Under the pieces are notes generated by a model that did no database searches, was not told where the DNA came from, and saw only the letters and a list, made by a program, of their open reading frames with translations. Below are positions 1-8,358 of a DNA stretch of 64,000 nucleotides, one piece after another (within the stretch, counting starts at the first letter, position 1; each line of letters opens with the position of its first letter). The DNA lies in assembly GCF_052065695.1 (NCBI RefSeq), contig NZ_JBQHTM010000010.1, positions 12,402-76,401 on the forward strand. Reading direction: 5' to 3'. Made by a program: the position numbers and the translations under genes. This DNA comes from Intestinimonas sp052065695. Its GTDB lineage: Bacteria; Bacillota; Clostridia; Oscillospirales; Oscillospiraceae.

Positions 1-1
1 G

Positions 2-778
2 AGCTCCACCCTGCGTCAGATCGACACCGCCGCGGGACAGGTCTCCACCGGCGCCGATCAGGTCTCTTCCGGCGCCCAGTCTCTGGCTCAAGGCGCCACC
101 GAGCAGGCCAGCGCCATCCAGGAGCTGTCTGCCACCTCTACCGAGATCAACTCCGGCGCCCAGAGCAACCGGGAAATGGCCAAAGCCGCCAGCGACAAAG
201 CCAATATGGCCGGCACCCAGGTGGCCTTGAGCAACACCAAGATGAAGGAGCTCCAGCAGGCCATGGCCGCCATTCTGGAGGGCCATCAGGAGATCGGCCA
301 AATCATCACTGCCATCGAAAACATCGCCTTCCAGACCAATATTCTGGCTCTCAACGCCGCTGTGGAGGCCGCCCGTGCAGGCTCCAGCGGCAAGGGCTTC
401 GCCGTAGTGGCCAATGAGGTCCGCAATCTGGCCGCTAAGTCCGACCAGGCCGCCAAGCAGACCAAAGAACTCATTGAGCACTCCGCCGCCAATGTGGCGA
501 CCGGCAGCCAGCTCAGTCAGGAGGTCAGCGCCGCACTGGATGAGACCGCCGCCCTCACCGGTGAGGCGGTAAACCTCATCGGTAATGTGATGAACAACAT
601 CGTTTCCGAGGCTGATTCCATTGCACAGATCACCGATGGTATCGAGCAGATCTCCAGCGTGGTCCAGACCAACTCCGCCACCGCCGAGGAGAGTGCCGCC
701 GCCAGTGAGGAGCTCTCCAGTCAGGCCCAGCTCATGAAGAGTCTGGTGGATCACTTCTCTCTCCGTGACGACATCTAA
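2..778 (+). CDS. methyl-accepting chemotaxis protein, C-terminal part (cut by window start)
   Basis: This is the cytoplasmic signalling part of a chemoreceptor, the rod that clusters with CheW and CheA and sets CheA kinase activity. The frame is open from the first bases of the window, so the sensory and membrane parts lie outside. About 258 codons remain. The hairpin-tip signature is clear: AFQTNILALNAAVEAARAG followed by GKGFAVVANEVRNLA, near residues 110-145 of the visible part. Around it are heptad-rich coiled-coil stretches with many Ala, Ser and Gln and the usual 'ATAEESAAASEELS' adaptation-helix ending. A strong hairpin terminator follows. The ligand cannot be told from this part. Identification as an MCP is secure. 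Confidence 0.95.
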   Translation, partial: SSTLRQIDTAAGQVSTGADQVSSGAQSLAQGATEQASAIQELSATSTEINSGAQSNREMAKAASDKANMAGTQVALSNTKMKELQQAMAAILEGHQEIGQIITAIENIAFQTNILALNAAVEAARAGSSGKGFAVVANEVRNLAAKSDQAAKQTKELIEHSAANVATGSQLSQEVSAALDETAALTGEAVNLIGNVMNNIVSEADSIAQITDGIEQISSVVQTNSATAEESAAASEELSSQAQLMKSLVDHFSLRDDI

Positions 779-832
779 CCGTTTTTCTCACACTTCGTTT
801 CTGTGGGGTAAAATCAGATCTTCTTTCCACAG

Positions 833-877
833 CGCCGGCAGACCCTTCGATATGGGCTGCCGGCGTTTTCTCTTTTT
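833..877 (+). terminator. intrinsic terminator after the chemoreceptor
   Basis: A perfect 9-bp stem (CGCCGGCAG at 833-841 with CTGCCGGCG at 857-865) is followed by a T-rich run (ttttctcttttt). Confidence 0.85.
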
Positions 878-966
878 CTCAACCGCACTTTTTCTCTGGC
901 ATCGATGGACAGGCTGTGTTATAATGGCCCTAAAGACCACAAATCAAAATCCAGGAGGTTTTCGAT

Positions 967-2292
967 ATGCTGAAACTTGACCTTTCCAACGCAAGTTCCT
1001 TCCTGCCCCAGGACTACCTCTCCAGCCGCATGGAGGCTCTGGAAAAGGCCCGGGTTATGCTGGCTGAGCACAACGGCCCCGGCGGCGACTTCACCGGCTG
1101 GGTCCGCCTGCCCGAGGAGTATGACAAGGAGGAGTTCGCCCGCATCCAGGCCGCTGCCAAGAAGATCCGCTCCGACTCCGACGTGCTGGTGGTCATCGGC
1201 ATCGGCGGCTCCTATCTGGGCGCCCGGGCCGTCATCGAGCTGCTGGACTCCGCGGACCACAAGCTCGCCCCCAACAAGCCTGAGATTTTCTTTGCCGGCA
1301 ATGGCCTGTCCACCGACGCCATGGGGGATCTCATCGATTACCTGGAGGGCAAGGACTGGTCCATCAACATCATCTCCAAATCCGGCACCACCACCGAGCC
1401 CGCCGTGGCCTTCCGGGTTTTTAAGGGCCTGCTGGAGGAAAAGTACGGCAAGGAGGAGGCCCGGAAGCGGATCTATGCCACCACCGACGCCCACAAGGGC
1501 GCCCTGAAGGGCCTGGCCGATGCCGAGGGCTACGAGGAGTTTGTGGTACCCGACGCCGTGGGCGGCCGGTACTCCGTCCTCACCGCCGTGGGCCTTCTGC
1601 CCATCGCCGTGGCCGGTGTGGACGTCGAGGCCCTGATGGCCGGTGCCGCCGAGGCCATGAACACCCTGGCCCAGCCCGGCGCCGACAACATCGCCTGGCA
1701 GTATGCCGCCGCCCGGAACGCCCTCTATGACGCCGGCAAGTCGGTGGAGCTGCTGGTGGGTTATGAGCCCGCCTTCCGCTTCTTCGCCGAGTGGTGGAAG
1801 CAGCTCTACGGCGAGAGCGAGGGCAAGGAGGGCAAGGGCCTCCTCCCCGCCAGCGTGGAGTTTACCGCAGATCTCCACTCCATGGGCCAGTACATCCAGC
1901 AGGGTCAGCGCATCCTGCTGGAGACCGTGGTGAAATTCAGCAAGTCCCGCCGCACCATTACCATCCCCAATGACCCTGATAATGTGGATGGCCTCAACTT
2001 CCTCAGCGGCAAGCCCCTTCAGTTTGTGGCCGAGCAGGCCATGCGGGGCACCCTTCTGGCCCATGTGGACGGCGGCGTACCCAACCTGGTGGTGGAGGCC
2101 GATGCCCGGGACGAGCGCACCGTGGGTCAGCTCATTTACTTCTTTGAGTACGCCTGCGGCCTGAGCGGCTATCTGCTGGGCGTGAATCCCTTCGACCAGC
2201 CCGGCGTGGAGGCGTACAAGAAAAACATGTTCGCTCTCCTAGGCAAGCCCGGCTATGAGGTGCAGAAGGCCGCCTTGGAGGCACGGCTCTAA
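967..2292 (+). CDS. pgi: glucose-6-phosphate isomerase
   Basis: Interconverts glucose 6-phosphate and fructose 6-phosphate in the cytoplasm (glycolysis/gluconeogenesis). The 441-residue length fits the short bacterial PGI form. Visible family motifs are GIGGSYLGARA near residue 78, the phosphate-binding SKSGTTTEPA near 138, VEFTADLHSMGQ with the active-site Glu near 298, and the C-terminal GVEAYKKNMF with the catalytic Lys. The ATG is preceded by CCAGGAGG at 951-958, and a TATAAT box lies at 920-925 with no convincing -35 element. It is monocistronic in appearance. The oddity is at the 3' end: the last 28 codons are repeated once almost exactly and once partially downstream, separated by hairpin-rich sequence. 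The gene itself looks intact. Confidence 0.97.
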   Translation: MLKLDLSNASSFLPQDYLSSRMEALEKARVMLAEHNGPGGDFTGWVRLPEEYDKEEFARIQAAAKKIRSDSDVLVVIGIGGSYLGARAVIELLDSADHKLAPNKPEIFFAGNGLSTDAMGDLIDYLEGKDWSINIISKSGTTTEPAVAFRVFKGLLEEKYGKEEARKRIYATTDAHKGALKGLADAEGYEEFVVPDAVGGRYSVLTAVGLLPIAVAGVDVEALMAGAAEAMNTLAQPGADNIAWQYAAARNALYDAGKSVELLVGYEPAFRFFAEWWKQLYGESEGKEGKGLLPASVEFTADLHSMGQYIQQGQRILLETVVKFSKSRRTITIPNDPDNVDGLNFLSGKPLQFVAEQAMRGTLLAHVDGGVPNLVVEADARDERTVGQLIYFFEYACGLSGYLLGVNPFDQPGVEAYKKNMFALLGKPGYEVQKAALEARL

Positions 2293-2308
2293 GCTTGTAC
2301 GCCTCCAC
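2206..2308 (+). repeat. pgi 3' end unit bounded by a 15-bp inverted repeat
   Basis: GTGGAGGCGTACAAG at 2206-2220, inside pgi, is exactly reverse-complemented as CTTGTACGCCTCCAC at 2294-2308, just past the pgi stop codon. The last 28 codons of pgi (2209-2292) are therefore enclosed by an inverted repeat, and the same codons recur downstream. Confidence 0.8.
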
Positions 2309-2315
2309 ACCAAGC

Positions 2316-2411
2316 GTTTTGCCGCAGGCAAAACCTTGATGCCGGGCAGATTCACTCTGCCCGAGCAGATGGAATCTGCGGGGCCCCCACGGGATGGCAC
2401 ATCCCGTGGGG
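2316..2411 (+). repeat. hairpin-rich spacer repeat, copy 1
   Basis: Three stems follow one another: GTTTTGCC/GGCAAAAC (2316-2323 with 2327-2334), GGGCAGA/TCTGCCC (2344-2350 with 2356-2362), and a perfect 11-bp stem CCCCACGGGAT/ATCCCGTGGGG (2385-2395 with 2401-2411). The last part recurs at 2621-2657. No open frame of interest is seen; it looks like a non-coding REP-type element. Confidence 0.7.
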
Positions 2412-2494
2412 AGGCGTATAAGAAGAACATGTTCGCTCTCCTAGGCAAGCCCGGCTATGAGGAGCAGAAGGCCGTCTTGGAGGCACGGCTCTAA
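2411..2494 (+). repeat. second copy of the pgi 3' end (28 codons)
   Basis: 80 of 84 bases match 2209-2292, including the stop codon. Two differences are silent (TAC/TAT, AAA/AAG) and two change the residue (Val to Glu, Ala to Val). It is out of frame with pgi and lies beyond its stop, so it is probably not translated as part of pgi. It starts directly at the foot of the 2385-2411 hairpin. Confidence 0.85.
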
Positions 2495-2657
2495 GAACCC
2501 GACTGGTCCCGTGGCTTGCCCAGGCAGACCTGCACAGCGGGCCCGGCGCTTTTGCGCCGCACAGGCTCCGCTCGCCGGAGCCTGCCGCAGGCGGGATTCA
2601 TTCTCGCCGAGGATGTGAGATCCACGGGGCCCCCGCGGGATGGCACATCCCGTGGGG
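2495..2657 (+). repeat. hairpin-rich spacer repeat, copy 2
   Basis: Contains GGCGC/GCGCC and AGGCTCC/GGAGCCT stems, then a section similar to copy 1 that ends in the same hairpin (CCCCGCGGGAT at 2631-2641 with ATCCCGTGGGG at 2647-2657, one G-T pair). The first part differs from copy 1, the last about 60 bases are shared. Confidence 0.7.
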
Positions 2658-2693
2658 TATGAGCAGAAGGCCGCCCTGGAGGCCAGACTCTAA
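2656..2693 (+). repeat. third, partial copy of the pgi 3' end
   Basis: Encodes ..YEQKAALEARL and a stop, matching the last 11-12 codons of pgi with different synonymous codons (for example CTGGAGGCCAGACTC). It again begins immediately after the conserved hairpin. The codon differences suggest it diverged while still coding, so it may be the ancestral end of the gene. Confidence 0.7.
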
Positions 2694-2864
2694 GTATACA
2701 TTTTTTCCCGGCACGGCTGGCAGAAAAGCGCCTAAATGGAAAGGGATACCGCCGTGAATTTTTCGTGAACTTGTGTAAATGAGTTGAAATTCCGGCTTAA
2801 AAATGGTAACATAGGGACATAGGCCGGAGGACCGCTCCGGCGGACAATGTAAGGAGTGATCGAT

Positions 2865-3278
2865 ATGGTTAGAGTGATCATGGGGGTCAAGGGCACCGGC
2901 AAGACCAAGCAGATGATCGAACTCATCAATACCGCAGTCCAGAGTGAGCACGGCAACGTGGTGTGCATTGAGCGCGGGCCCAAGCTGACCTATGACATCA
3001 ATTATAAGATCCGTCTGGTGGAAGCCAGCCACTACGATATGAAGGATTACGAGTTCCTGAAGGGCTTCGTCAGCGGCCTGTACGCGGGGAACTATGATAT
3101 CACCCACATCTTCATTGACAGCCTCACCAAGATTGTCCCCAGCGAGGCCACCGACCTGGCCGTGGAGGACTTCCTGGATTGGCTCAACGACTTCGGTGAG
3201 GACAACAACATCAAGTTCACCGTCACCATCAGCGCCGACTCCTCCCTGGCCAGCGACGGCGTTAAGAAGTACTTCTGA
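2865..3278 (+). CDS. small P-loop NTPase-like protein, function unknown
   Basis: A 137-residue protein starting with a Walker A motif, MGVKGTGKTKQ at about residues 5-15, and a hydrophobic strand ending in Asp (THIFIDSLTKI, near residue 85) that could be Walker B. The middle (VVCIERGPKLTYDINYKIRLV) and the short length resemble a stand-alone RecA/PilT-like fold without further domains. I chose ATG 2865 because AAGGAG at 2851-2856 sits eight bases upstream; a GTG at 2856 overlaps that site and is less likely. The gene stands alone between the pgi repeats and a terminator. It has no signal peptide or membrane segment. I do not recognise a specific family and propose no role beyond nucleotide binding. 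Confidence 0.75.
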   Translation: MVRVIMGVKGTGKTKQMIELINTAVQSEHGNVVCIERGPKLTYDINYKIRLVEASHYDMKDYEFLKGFVSGLYAGNYDITHIFIDSLTKIVPSEATDLAVEDFLDWLNDFGEDNNIKFTVTISADSSLASDGVKKYF

Positions 3279-3416
3279 CCCGCTCCTTTGGGCAGATCCG
3301 GTCCCCTGGGCCGGTCCCGGGAGATCATAAGAGCGGAAAAACCGCTCCCCCCAACCTGAGCCCCATTTTGTGCGGACAGTACCAAAGAGACCCCTGGTAG
3401 GAAATAATGAACTTTA

Positions 3417-3458
3417 AGCGGAGAGACATCGTGCTAGCGGTGCCTCTCCGCTTTTTTA
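3417..3458 (+). terminator. intrinsic terminator after the P-loop gene
   Basis: Perfect 9-bp stem AGCGGAGAG (3417-3425) / CTCTCCGCT (3444-3452) followed by TTTTT. Confidence 0.8.
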
Positions 3459-3533
3459 CTGGACTGGTCACCTCTTCCCTGGTCCCACTTTTTATCCAAA
3501 GGCTAATATTTTGCTTTCCGATCAAAATGTAAC

Positions 3534-3577
3534 AGGCTGTCGAAAAAGTAAAAGAGCTTTTTCGACAGCCTATTTTT
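3534..3577. terminator. bidirectional terminator between convergent units
   Basis: A 15-bp perfect stem (AGGCTGTCGAAAAAG at 3534-3548, CTTTTTCGACAGCCT at 3557-3571) with T-runs on both strands. It closes the long minus-strand operon. Confidence 0.85.
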
Positions 3578-3588
3578 GTGTATCCCGG

Positions 3589-3942
3589 TCAAATTTTTGC
3601 CATGGTTCTGGTCGCAATCAGCTCCACACCCGTACCGGCCAGGTCCTGGCAGAGGACTTGGCCGGCATGCACCGGCGCCTCCACCTGAATTTGGTTGATG
3701 GCGTCCATAGCCGCAGGGATGGTCTGTTTCGGAATGGGGCCATTGGTGCGTACAGGCAAACGGCGGTGGGCGCCGCCCTGTAATACTACCGTGCTCGTCA
3801 GCGTCCTAACAGGGTAACGGAGTTCCTGAACACCATATTCGGCCCCTCGCGGGCAGGCATTGCCTGTCACAGCATAGTCCCGCTCCTCATCCACCTGCAG
3901 ATGGCAGCCTCTGGGACATACAATACAGATCAGTTCTTTCAT
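3589..3942 (-). CDS. DUF1667 domain protein, first triad
   Basis: A 117-residue protein with an N-terminal cysteine motif CIVCPRGC (residues 6-13) and a second GNACPRG (residues 28-34), the signature of the DUF1667 family. Members are almost always encoded beside glycerol-3-phosphate-dehydrogenase-like flavoproteins and are thought to carry metal or Fe-S ligands. Here it overlaps the upstream oxidoreductase by four bases (ATGA), which implies translational coupling and a complex. It is the last gene of the operon and is followed by a bidirectional terminator. A homologue with the same two motifs lies at 19946-20302. The family assignment is firm; the biochemical role is inferred. Confidence 0.85.
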   Translation of the reverse strand: MKELICIVCPRGCHLQVDEERDYAVTGNACPRGAEYGVQELRYPVRTLTSTVVLQGGAHRRLPVRTNGPIPKQTIPAAMDAINQIQVEAPVHAGQVLCQDLAGTGVELIATRTMAKI

Positions 3943-5204
3943 GTATGGCTCACCTCCTGAACCGATACTGTGAGCATACCCGTAGAACCGGTGATGGCCG
4001 CCTGTGGCAGGACGATGTGCTCCATCTCGCCGGGAGCCATTCGTTGTCTGGAAAAGCGGGCAACCTGTGTGCCGGCCTCATCGGTAACCGAGATCACGCT
4101 CTCGCCCAGGATCCGATCCACCCGGAAAAAGAGATCGGCCTTCTGCGCGTCGGAATGGAGCTTCTGCGGAACGGTATACTTGACCGCCGGACCACAGTGT
4201 AGCGGCCGGACTGCCCCTCCGGCACTGGTCCCGAGCACATAGTCAGCCGCGGCGGCTCCAGCCCGCTCGCTCTCATCCGAGACGAAATCCACCAGATCGT
4301 GGACATGGACCACATTGCCACAGGCAAAAATACCCGGAATGCTGGTCTCCATATTTTCCGTTACAATGGCGCCTGAGGTATGGGGATCGATCTGGATACC
4401 TGCCTGGCGGGTCAGCTCGTTTTCTGGAATCAGTCCCACACTAAGCAGCAGCGTATCGCAGTCGAAGATCATCTCGGTGCCGTGAATGGGCTTCATGCCC
4501 TGGTCCACCTGACTCACCACTACCTGCTCTACCCGGTTGTGCCCGCGGATATCGGTCACAGTATGGCTTAGGTAGAGGGGAATATCGAAGTCATGGAGAC
4601 ACTGGACGATGTTGCGGGTCAGTCCGCCGGAATAGGGCATGGCCTCCACACAGGCCAGCACCTTGGCACCCTCCAGGGACATCCGCCTAGCCATAATGAG
4701 ACCGATGTCACCGCTGCCCAGGATGACCACTCTGCGGCCCACCATGTAGCCCTCGATGTTGAGGTAGCGTTGGGCGGTCCCGGCTGTAAAAATACCAGCC
4801 GGGCGCTCTCCGGGGATGGAAATGGCCCCTCTGGTCCGCTCCCGGCAGCCCATGGCCAGGACCACGCTCTTGGTCTCCAAGACCTGATAGCCCATCTGGT
4901 TGATGCAGCACACCTTGTGTGCCGCTCCACCCTGCCCCGGTACGATCTCCAGCACCATCGTATTGGTCTGCACCTGTACCTGCGTGTCAGACAGCATATC
5001 CAGGAAGCGCTGGGCATACTCAGGCCCGGTGAGCTCTGTGCGGAAGCGCTGAAGGCCAAATCCATTGTGGATGCACTGGTTCAGAATGCCCCCCAGCTCA
5101 CTGTCCCGCTCGCAGATCAAAACATTCTTCAGCCCACACTCCCAGGCCTTGTACGCGGCGGCCAGTCCGGCCGGCCCACCGCCCACAACGATTACGTCAT
5201 ACAT
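3939..5204 (-). CDS. NAD(P)/FAD-dependent oxidoreductase (OoxA/HcnB-like), first triad
   Basis: A 421-residue two-dinucleotide-fold flavoprotein. FAD-binding GGGPAGLAAA is at residues 8-17, a conserved CIHNGFG lies near 50, AMGCRERTRG near 125, and the second nucleotide-binding GSGDIGL near 165. The C-terminal FAD motif GIFACGNVVHVHDL is near 310. This is the small-flavoprotein partner seen in HcnB, opine oxidase OoxA and GlpA-associated systems. The start is ATG 5204, with GGAGGT eight bases upstream, inside the end of the preceding gene (overlap ATGTATGA). It overlaps the DUF1667 gene by ATGA. A paralogue with the same motifs is at 18691-19941. The electron acceptor and substrate are unknown; a role with the neighbouring GlpA-like protein is inferred. 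Confidence 0.88.
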   Translation of the reverse strand: MYDVIVVGGGPAGLAAAYKAWECGLKNVLICERDSELGGILNQCIHNGFGLQRFRTELTGPEYAQRFLDMLSDTQVQVQTNTMVLEIVPGQGGAAHKVCCINQMGYQVLETKSVVLAMGCRERTRGAISIPGERPAGIFTAGTAQRYLNIEGYMVGRRVVILGSGDIGLIMARRMSLEGAKVLACVEAMPYSGGLTRNIVQCLHDFDIPLYLSHTVTDIRGHNRVEQVVVSQVDQGMKPIHGTEMIFDCDTLLLSVGLIPENELTRQAGIQIDPHTSGAIVTENMETSIPGIFACGNVVHVHDLVDFVSDESERAGAAAADYVLGTSAGGAVRPLHCGPAVKYTVPQKLHSDAQKADLFFRVDRILGESVISVTDEAGTQVARFSRQRMAPGEMEHIVLPQAAITGSTGMLTVSVQEVSHT

Positions 5205-6642
5205 GGGACATGACCTCCTTCGTCTCACCGGTAATCAGGTAGGTGCCGGGCTGATCCATCAGGATCTCCTCGGGCGGAACGCCCAGCTCCCTGGCCAGGA
5301 TCTCGTGGACCCTTGGGGAACAGAAACCGCCCTGGCAGCGTCCCATGCCGGCATTGCACCGGCGCTTGACGCCATTGATGGTGCGAGGTGGGATGGGGGT
5401 GCGCAGTGAAGCCAGGATATCCCCCTCCGTGATGGTCTCACAGCGGCAGATGACCCGTCCATAGCTGGGATCCCGGCGGATCAGCGCAGATTTCTCCTCC
5501 TCCGGAAGCTCTTTGAAGAGCACGTGGGTCCGGCTGTCGTCAAAGTGAGCCTTCTCCCGCAGCGCGCAACCTGCCTTATCCAGGAGCTCCGCCAGATAGC
5601 AGCCGATGGCCGGCGCACTGGACAGGCCAGGGGACTTGATACCCGCCAGGTCGAAAAAGCCCGGCGAGGTGGGGCTCTCACGGATGATGAAGTCCGACTG
5701 GTTGCTGTTGGCCCGCAGGCCGGCAAAATTCCGGATGTTTTCCCGCAGATTGAGCCCTGGAACCGAACAGAGAGCCCGTTCCCGGACAAAATCCAGACCG
5801 GCCCGGGTGGTCCCCAGGTCGAAGCGATCCATCACGGATTCGGCGTTGGGGCCCACGATCAGGTTTCCGTGGATGGTGGGAGAGACCAGGACCCCCTTGC
5901 CATTCTGGTTGGGGCACTGGAAAATGACTCTGGATACCTGCTGCCCCTGGGACTTGTCCAGCAAGTAGTACTCTCCGCGGGCGGGCTTGATACAAAAGTC
6001 CGGCTCTTCCAGAAGGCCGTGGACCTGGTCGGCAAAAATACCGGCGGCATTGACCACATAACGGCTCTTCCAGACCCGCTCGCCGGAGCAGACCTCGTAT
6101 CCGTCCTCCACGGACCGGATGGCAGTCACGGGGGATTCTAGGAAGAGCTCCACGCCGTTTTTGACGGCCACCTCCGCCATGGCCAGCGCAAATTCCCACG
6201 GGTTTACGATCCCCGCCGTGGGCGCATAGAGGGCGCCTTTTACCGCTTCGCTCAGGTTGGGCTCCAGGGCTCTGGTCTGCTGCCCGTCCAGAATGGACAG
6301 CTCCGGGACCCCGTTGGCCTTGCCGCGGAGGTAGATGGTCTGGACGGTGTGCATGTCCTCGTCGTCAAAGGCCAGGACAAGGCTGCCAATCTGGGCGTAG
6401 GGCACCTGCAATTTTTTGCAGATCTCCGCCGCCATGCGGCTCCCCTCGACATTCAGTTTGGCCATCAGGGTGCCGGGTTCCGGATCATAGCCAGCGTGGA
6501 TGATGGCGCTGTTGGCCTTTGTGGTCCCGTCCGCCACATCGTTGCCGGCCTCCAGGACGGCTACGTTAAGCTGATAACGGGAGAGCTGATACGCGGTGGC
6601 CGCGCCGACGACTCCACAGCCGATAATGATCACGTCATACAT
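5197..6642 (-). CDS. GlpA-like FAD-dependent oxidoreductase with BFD-type [2Fe-2S] domain, first triad
   Basis: A 481-residue member of the DAO/glycerol-3-phosphate dehydrogenase superfamily, expected to oxidise a polyol phosphate or amine and pass electrons to partner subunits. Visible are the N-terminal FAD motif GCGVVGAATA (residues 8-17), the KANSAIIHAGYDPEPGT segment (about 42-58), and a C-terminal BFD-like domain with VICRCE and GMGRCQGGFC (about 395-445), the four cysteines of a [2Fe-2S] cluster. The ATG has GGAGG nine bases upstream. It heads a tight three-gene unit with the next two genes. Anaerobic glycerol-3-phosphate dehydrogenase is the closest well-studied relative, but the neighbouring kinase and AraM-like gene leave the real substrate open. 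Confidence 0.88.
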   Translation of the reverse strand: MYDVIIIGCGVVGAATAYQLSRYQLNVAVLEAGNDVADGTTKANSAIIHAGYDPEPGTLMAKLNVEGSRMAAEICKKLQVPYAQIGSLVLAFDDEDMHTVQTIYLRGKANGVPELSILDGQQTRALEPNLSEAVKGALYAPTAGIVNPWEFALAMAEVAVKNGVELFLESPVTAIRSVEDGYEVCSGERVWKSRYVVNAAGIFADQVHGLLEEPDFCIKPARGEYYLLDKSQGQQVSRVIFQCPNQNGKGVLVSPTIHGNLIVGPNAESVMDRFDLGTTRAGLDFVRERALCSVPGLNLRENIRNFAGLRANSNQSDFIIRESPTSPGFFDLAGIKSPGLSSAPAIGCYLAELLDKAGCALREKAHFDDSRTHVLFKELPEEEKSALIRRDPSYGRVICRCETITEGDILASLRTPIPPRTINGVKRRCNAGMGRCQGGFCSPRVHEILARELGVPPEEILMDQPGTYLITGETKEVMSHV

Positions 6643-6816
6643 GTTGATAGACCTCCATTTCCAGGTGGATGGGCCCCGTCCTCCGCCGCACCCGTTCTCT
6701 CTGTCACACGGAGGGGAGCCCTCTCCATCCTCAATATATCCGCGCGGGGATGCGGCGCAGGCTCCTCCTCAAAGAGGGCCGGACCTGTGATGAGCGCGCA
6801 AGCTCCGGTTTGGGCA

Positions 6817-6859
6817 GAGCCGCCCGCCGGCCGGCAGGAGACCGGCCCGTGGGCGGCTC
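6817..6859 (-). other. long GC-rich hairpin inside the operon
   Basis: GAGCCGCCC (6817-6825) pairs with GGGCGGCTC (6851-6859), with an inner CCGGCC/GGCCGG-type stem. It lies in the 246-base gap between the AraM-like gene and the GlpA-like triad, the only wide gap in the operon. No T-run follows on the minus strand, so it looks more like an mRNA-processing or stability element than a terminator. Confidence 0.5.
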
Positions 6860-6888
6860 ATACCCTTTTCGCACCGGACAGACCGTGC

Positions 6889-8325
6889 TTACAGTCCGGC
6901 GTCCAGTTCTTCCGCTCTCTGAATGAGCCGCTCGATGAAGGATTCGTTCCACCAGCCGATGTAGTAGAGGAGGTCCGACAAGGTAAAGCGGTTGCGGTAG
7001 AGATGGCAGTCCCGCAGCGCCCAGCGGGCGGTGTCGGGATCGATGGGAGGCGTCATCTGCCTATACCGGGTGGGCGCCCCAGCGGCATGCATCTGCCGGC
7101 ACAGGTACTCCGGGCTGACCAGGTGCTGCTTGATCTCTGCGGCAAACTCGTCCCAGTGCGCCAGCAGGTCCTCAAAGGCGGGGCGGACAGCCTTCCAGCT
7201 GGCCAGCTTCTTCTGGTAACCACTCCAGCACTCGTCGGCGGTGGACTGGGCAATCCAGCCGAAGGCCTTCTGCACTTCGCCATGCATCTTCTCTTCGTCG
7301 GGATAGCAGGCCTCCAGATCCACCTTGGCGGGATCGAACTCCGCCATGAGGATCTCCCAGGCAATGGCGGTGAAGATGGTGCCCACCGCCACCTGGGCAC
7401 CGTGGAAGGCCACGTCTCTATTCTGCTTGTCCGCCGACATGTCCAGCAGGTGGGTGATAATATGCTCCGTGCCGGAGGAGGGGCAGGATTCTCCCGCGAT
7501 GCCCATGGCCAGGCCGCTGAGGGTGAGCACACGGGCCAGCAGCTGGAAGGTGCTCGGATCCCGCTCCGCCAGCTTGCCAGAGGCGTCCAGGAGCTCGGTG
7601 TTCTGCTGGCGCAGAATGTCGCAGGAGGGGTCGTTGTAGGTGTTGTTCATACCCAGACGGTAGGCCAGATACCAATCCACCGGGGCCGTCCATGTGGCCA
7701 TCACATCCCCATATCCAGCCAGATTTCGCTCCATGGGGGCCTGCCGCACCACGTCCAGATCCACCACCAGGACCGAGGGGTACCGGGTGGGAAGGGAGCT
7801 CTTCACGCCGTTTTTCAGCATGATGGAGATTCCGTCGGAGAAGGCGTTGACCGACAAGGCGGTCTGGACAATGATCAAGGGCATCTCGTCACTGACGGCG
7901 TGAGAGGCATCCTTGCACAGATCAGTGACCGTTCCGCCGCCGATGCCCACCACGCAGTCGGCCTTGTGTTCCCGGATGGCCTGCTGGATCTTTTGGCTTT
8001 CCTCGTCCACGGCATGGAGCACATGGTCGTGGTTGTCCAGCACCAGCCAGCGCACGTCATAACTGCGACTGAGGAGGAAGTAGATCTCTTCCTTCAGGCT
8101 CCGCTCTCCGCGGTAGTAAGGGGTGGCGTCGGTGACCATCAGCACCTTGGGTCCTTTGGCATGCTCCCGGACGATGTCAGGGAGGAGCTCAATGGCCTGA
8201 TGCTGGATATAGATGCGGTCCATCTGGATGGGGCAGAGCTTATGCTCCGGATCGTTGTCCGCCAGGGCCTGGCGCAGGGCGTCCAGGTCACAGGGGTCGG
8301 CATAGACCAAACGCTGGTCTGCCAT
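6889..8325 (-). CDS. sn-glycerol-1-phosphate dehydrogenase-like protein (AraM/EgsA family)
   Basis: A 478-residue iron-alcohol-dehydrogenase-fold protein. In the family NAD(P)H reduces dihydroxyacetone phosphate to sn-glycerol 1-phosphate, or the reverse. The nucleotide-binding GIGGGTVTDLCKDAS is near residues 148-162. The metal-site segments are SVNAFSDGIS (near 185), SSGTEHIITHLLDM (about 288-301) and AFHGAQVAVGT (about 310-320), with the Asp and His ligands expected for EgsA. It is about 80 residues longer than Bacillus EgsA, mostly at the C-terminus. It follows the FGGY kinase by 33 bases. With a NagD/AraL-like phosphatase and FGGY kinase upstream, the set echoes the B. subtilis araB-L-M arrangement, without arabinose isomerase or epimerase here. 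Confidence 0.82.
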   Translation of the reverse strand: MADQRLVYADPCDLDALRQALADNDPEHKLCPIQMDRIYIQHQAIELLPDIVREHAKGPKVLMVTDATPYYRGERSLKEEIYFLLSRSYDVRWLVLDNHDHVLHAVDEESQKIQQAIREHKADCVVGIGGGTVTDLCKDASHAVSDEMPLIIVQTALSVNAFSDGISIMLKNGVKSSLPTRYPSVLVVDLDVVRQAPMERNLAGYGDVMATWTAPVDWYLAYRLGMNNTYNDPSCDILRQQNTELLDASGKLAERDPSTFQLLARVLTLSGLAMGIAGESCPSSGTEHIITHLLDMSADKQNRDVAFHGAQVAVGTIFTAIAWEILMAEFDPAKVDLEACYPDEEKMHGEVQKAFGWIAQSTADECWSGYQKKLASWKAVRPAFEDLLAHWDEFAAEIKQHLVSPEYLCRQMHAAGAPTRYRQMTPPIDPDTARWALRDCHLYRNRFTLSDLLYYIGWWNESFIERLIQRAEELDAGL

Positions 8326-8358
8326 TTGGAAAACCTCCTTTCAAGGCGTAAACACAGA

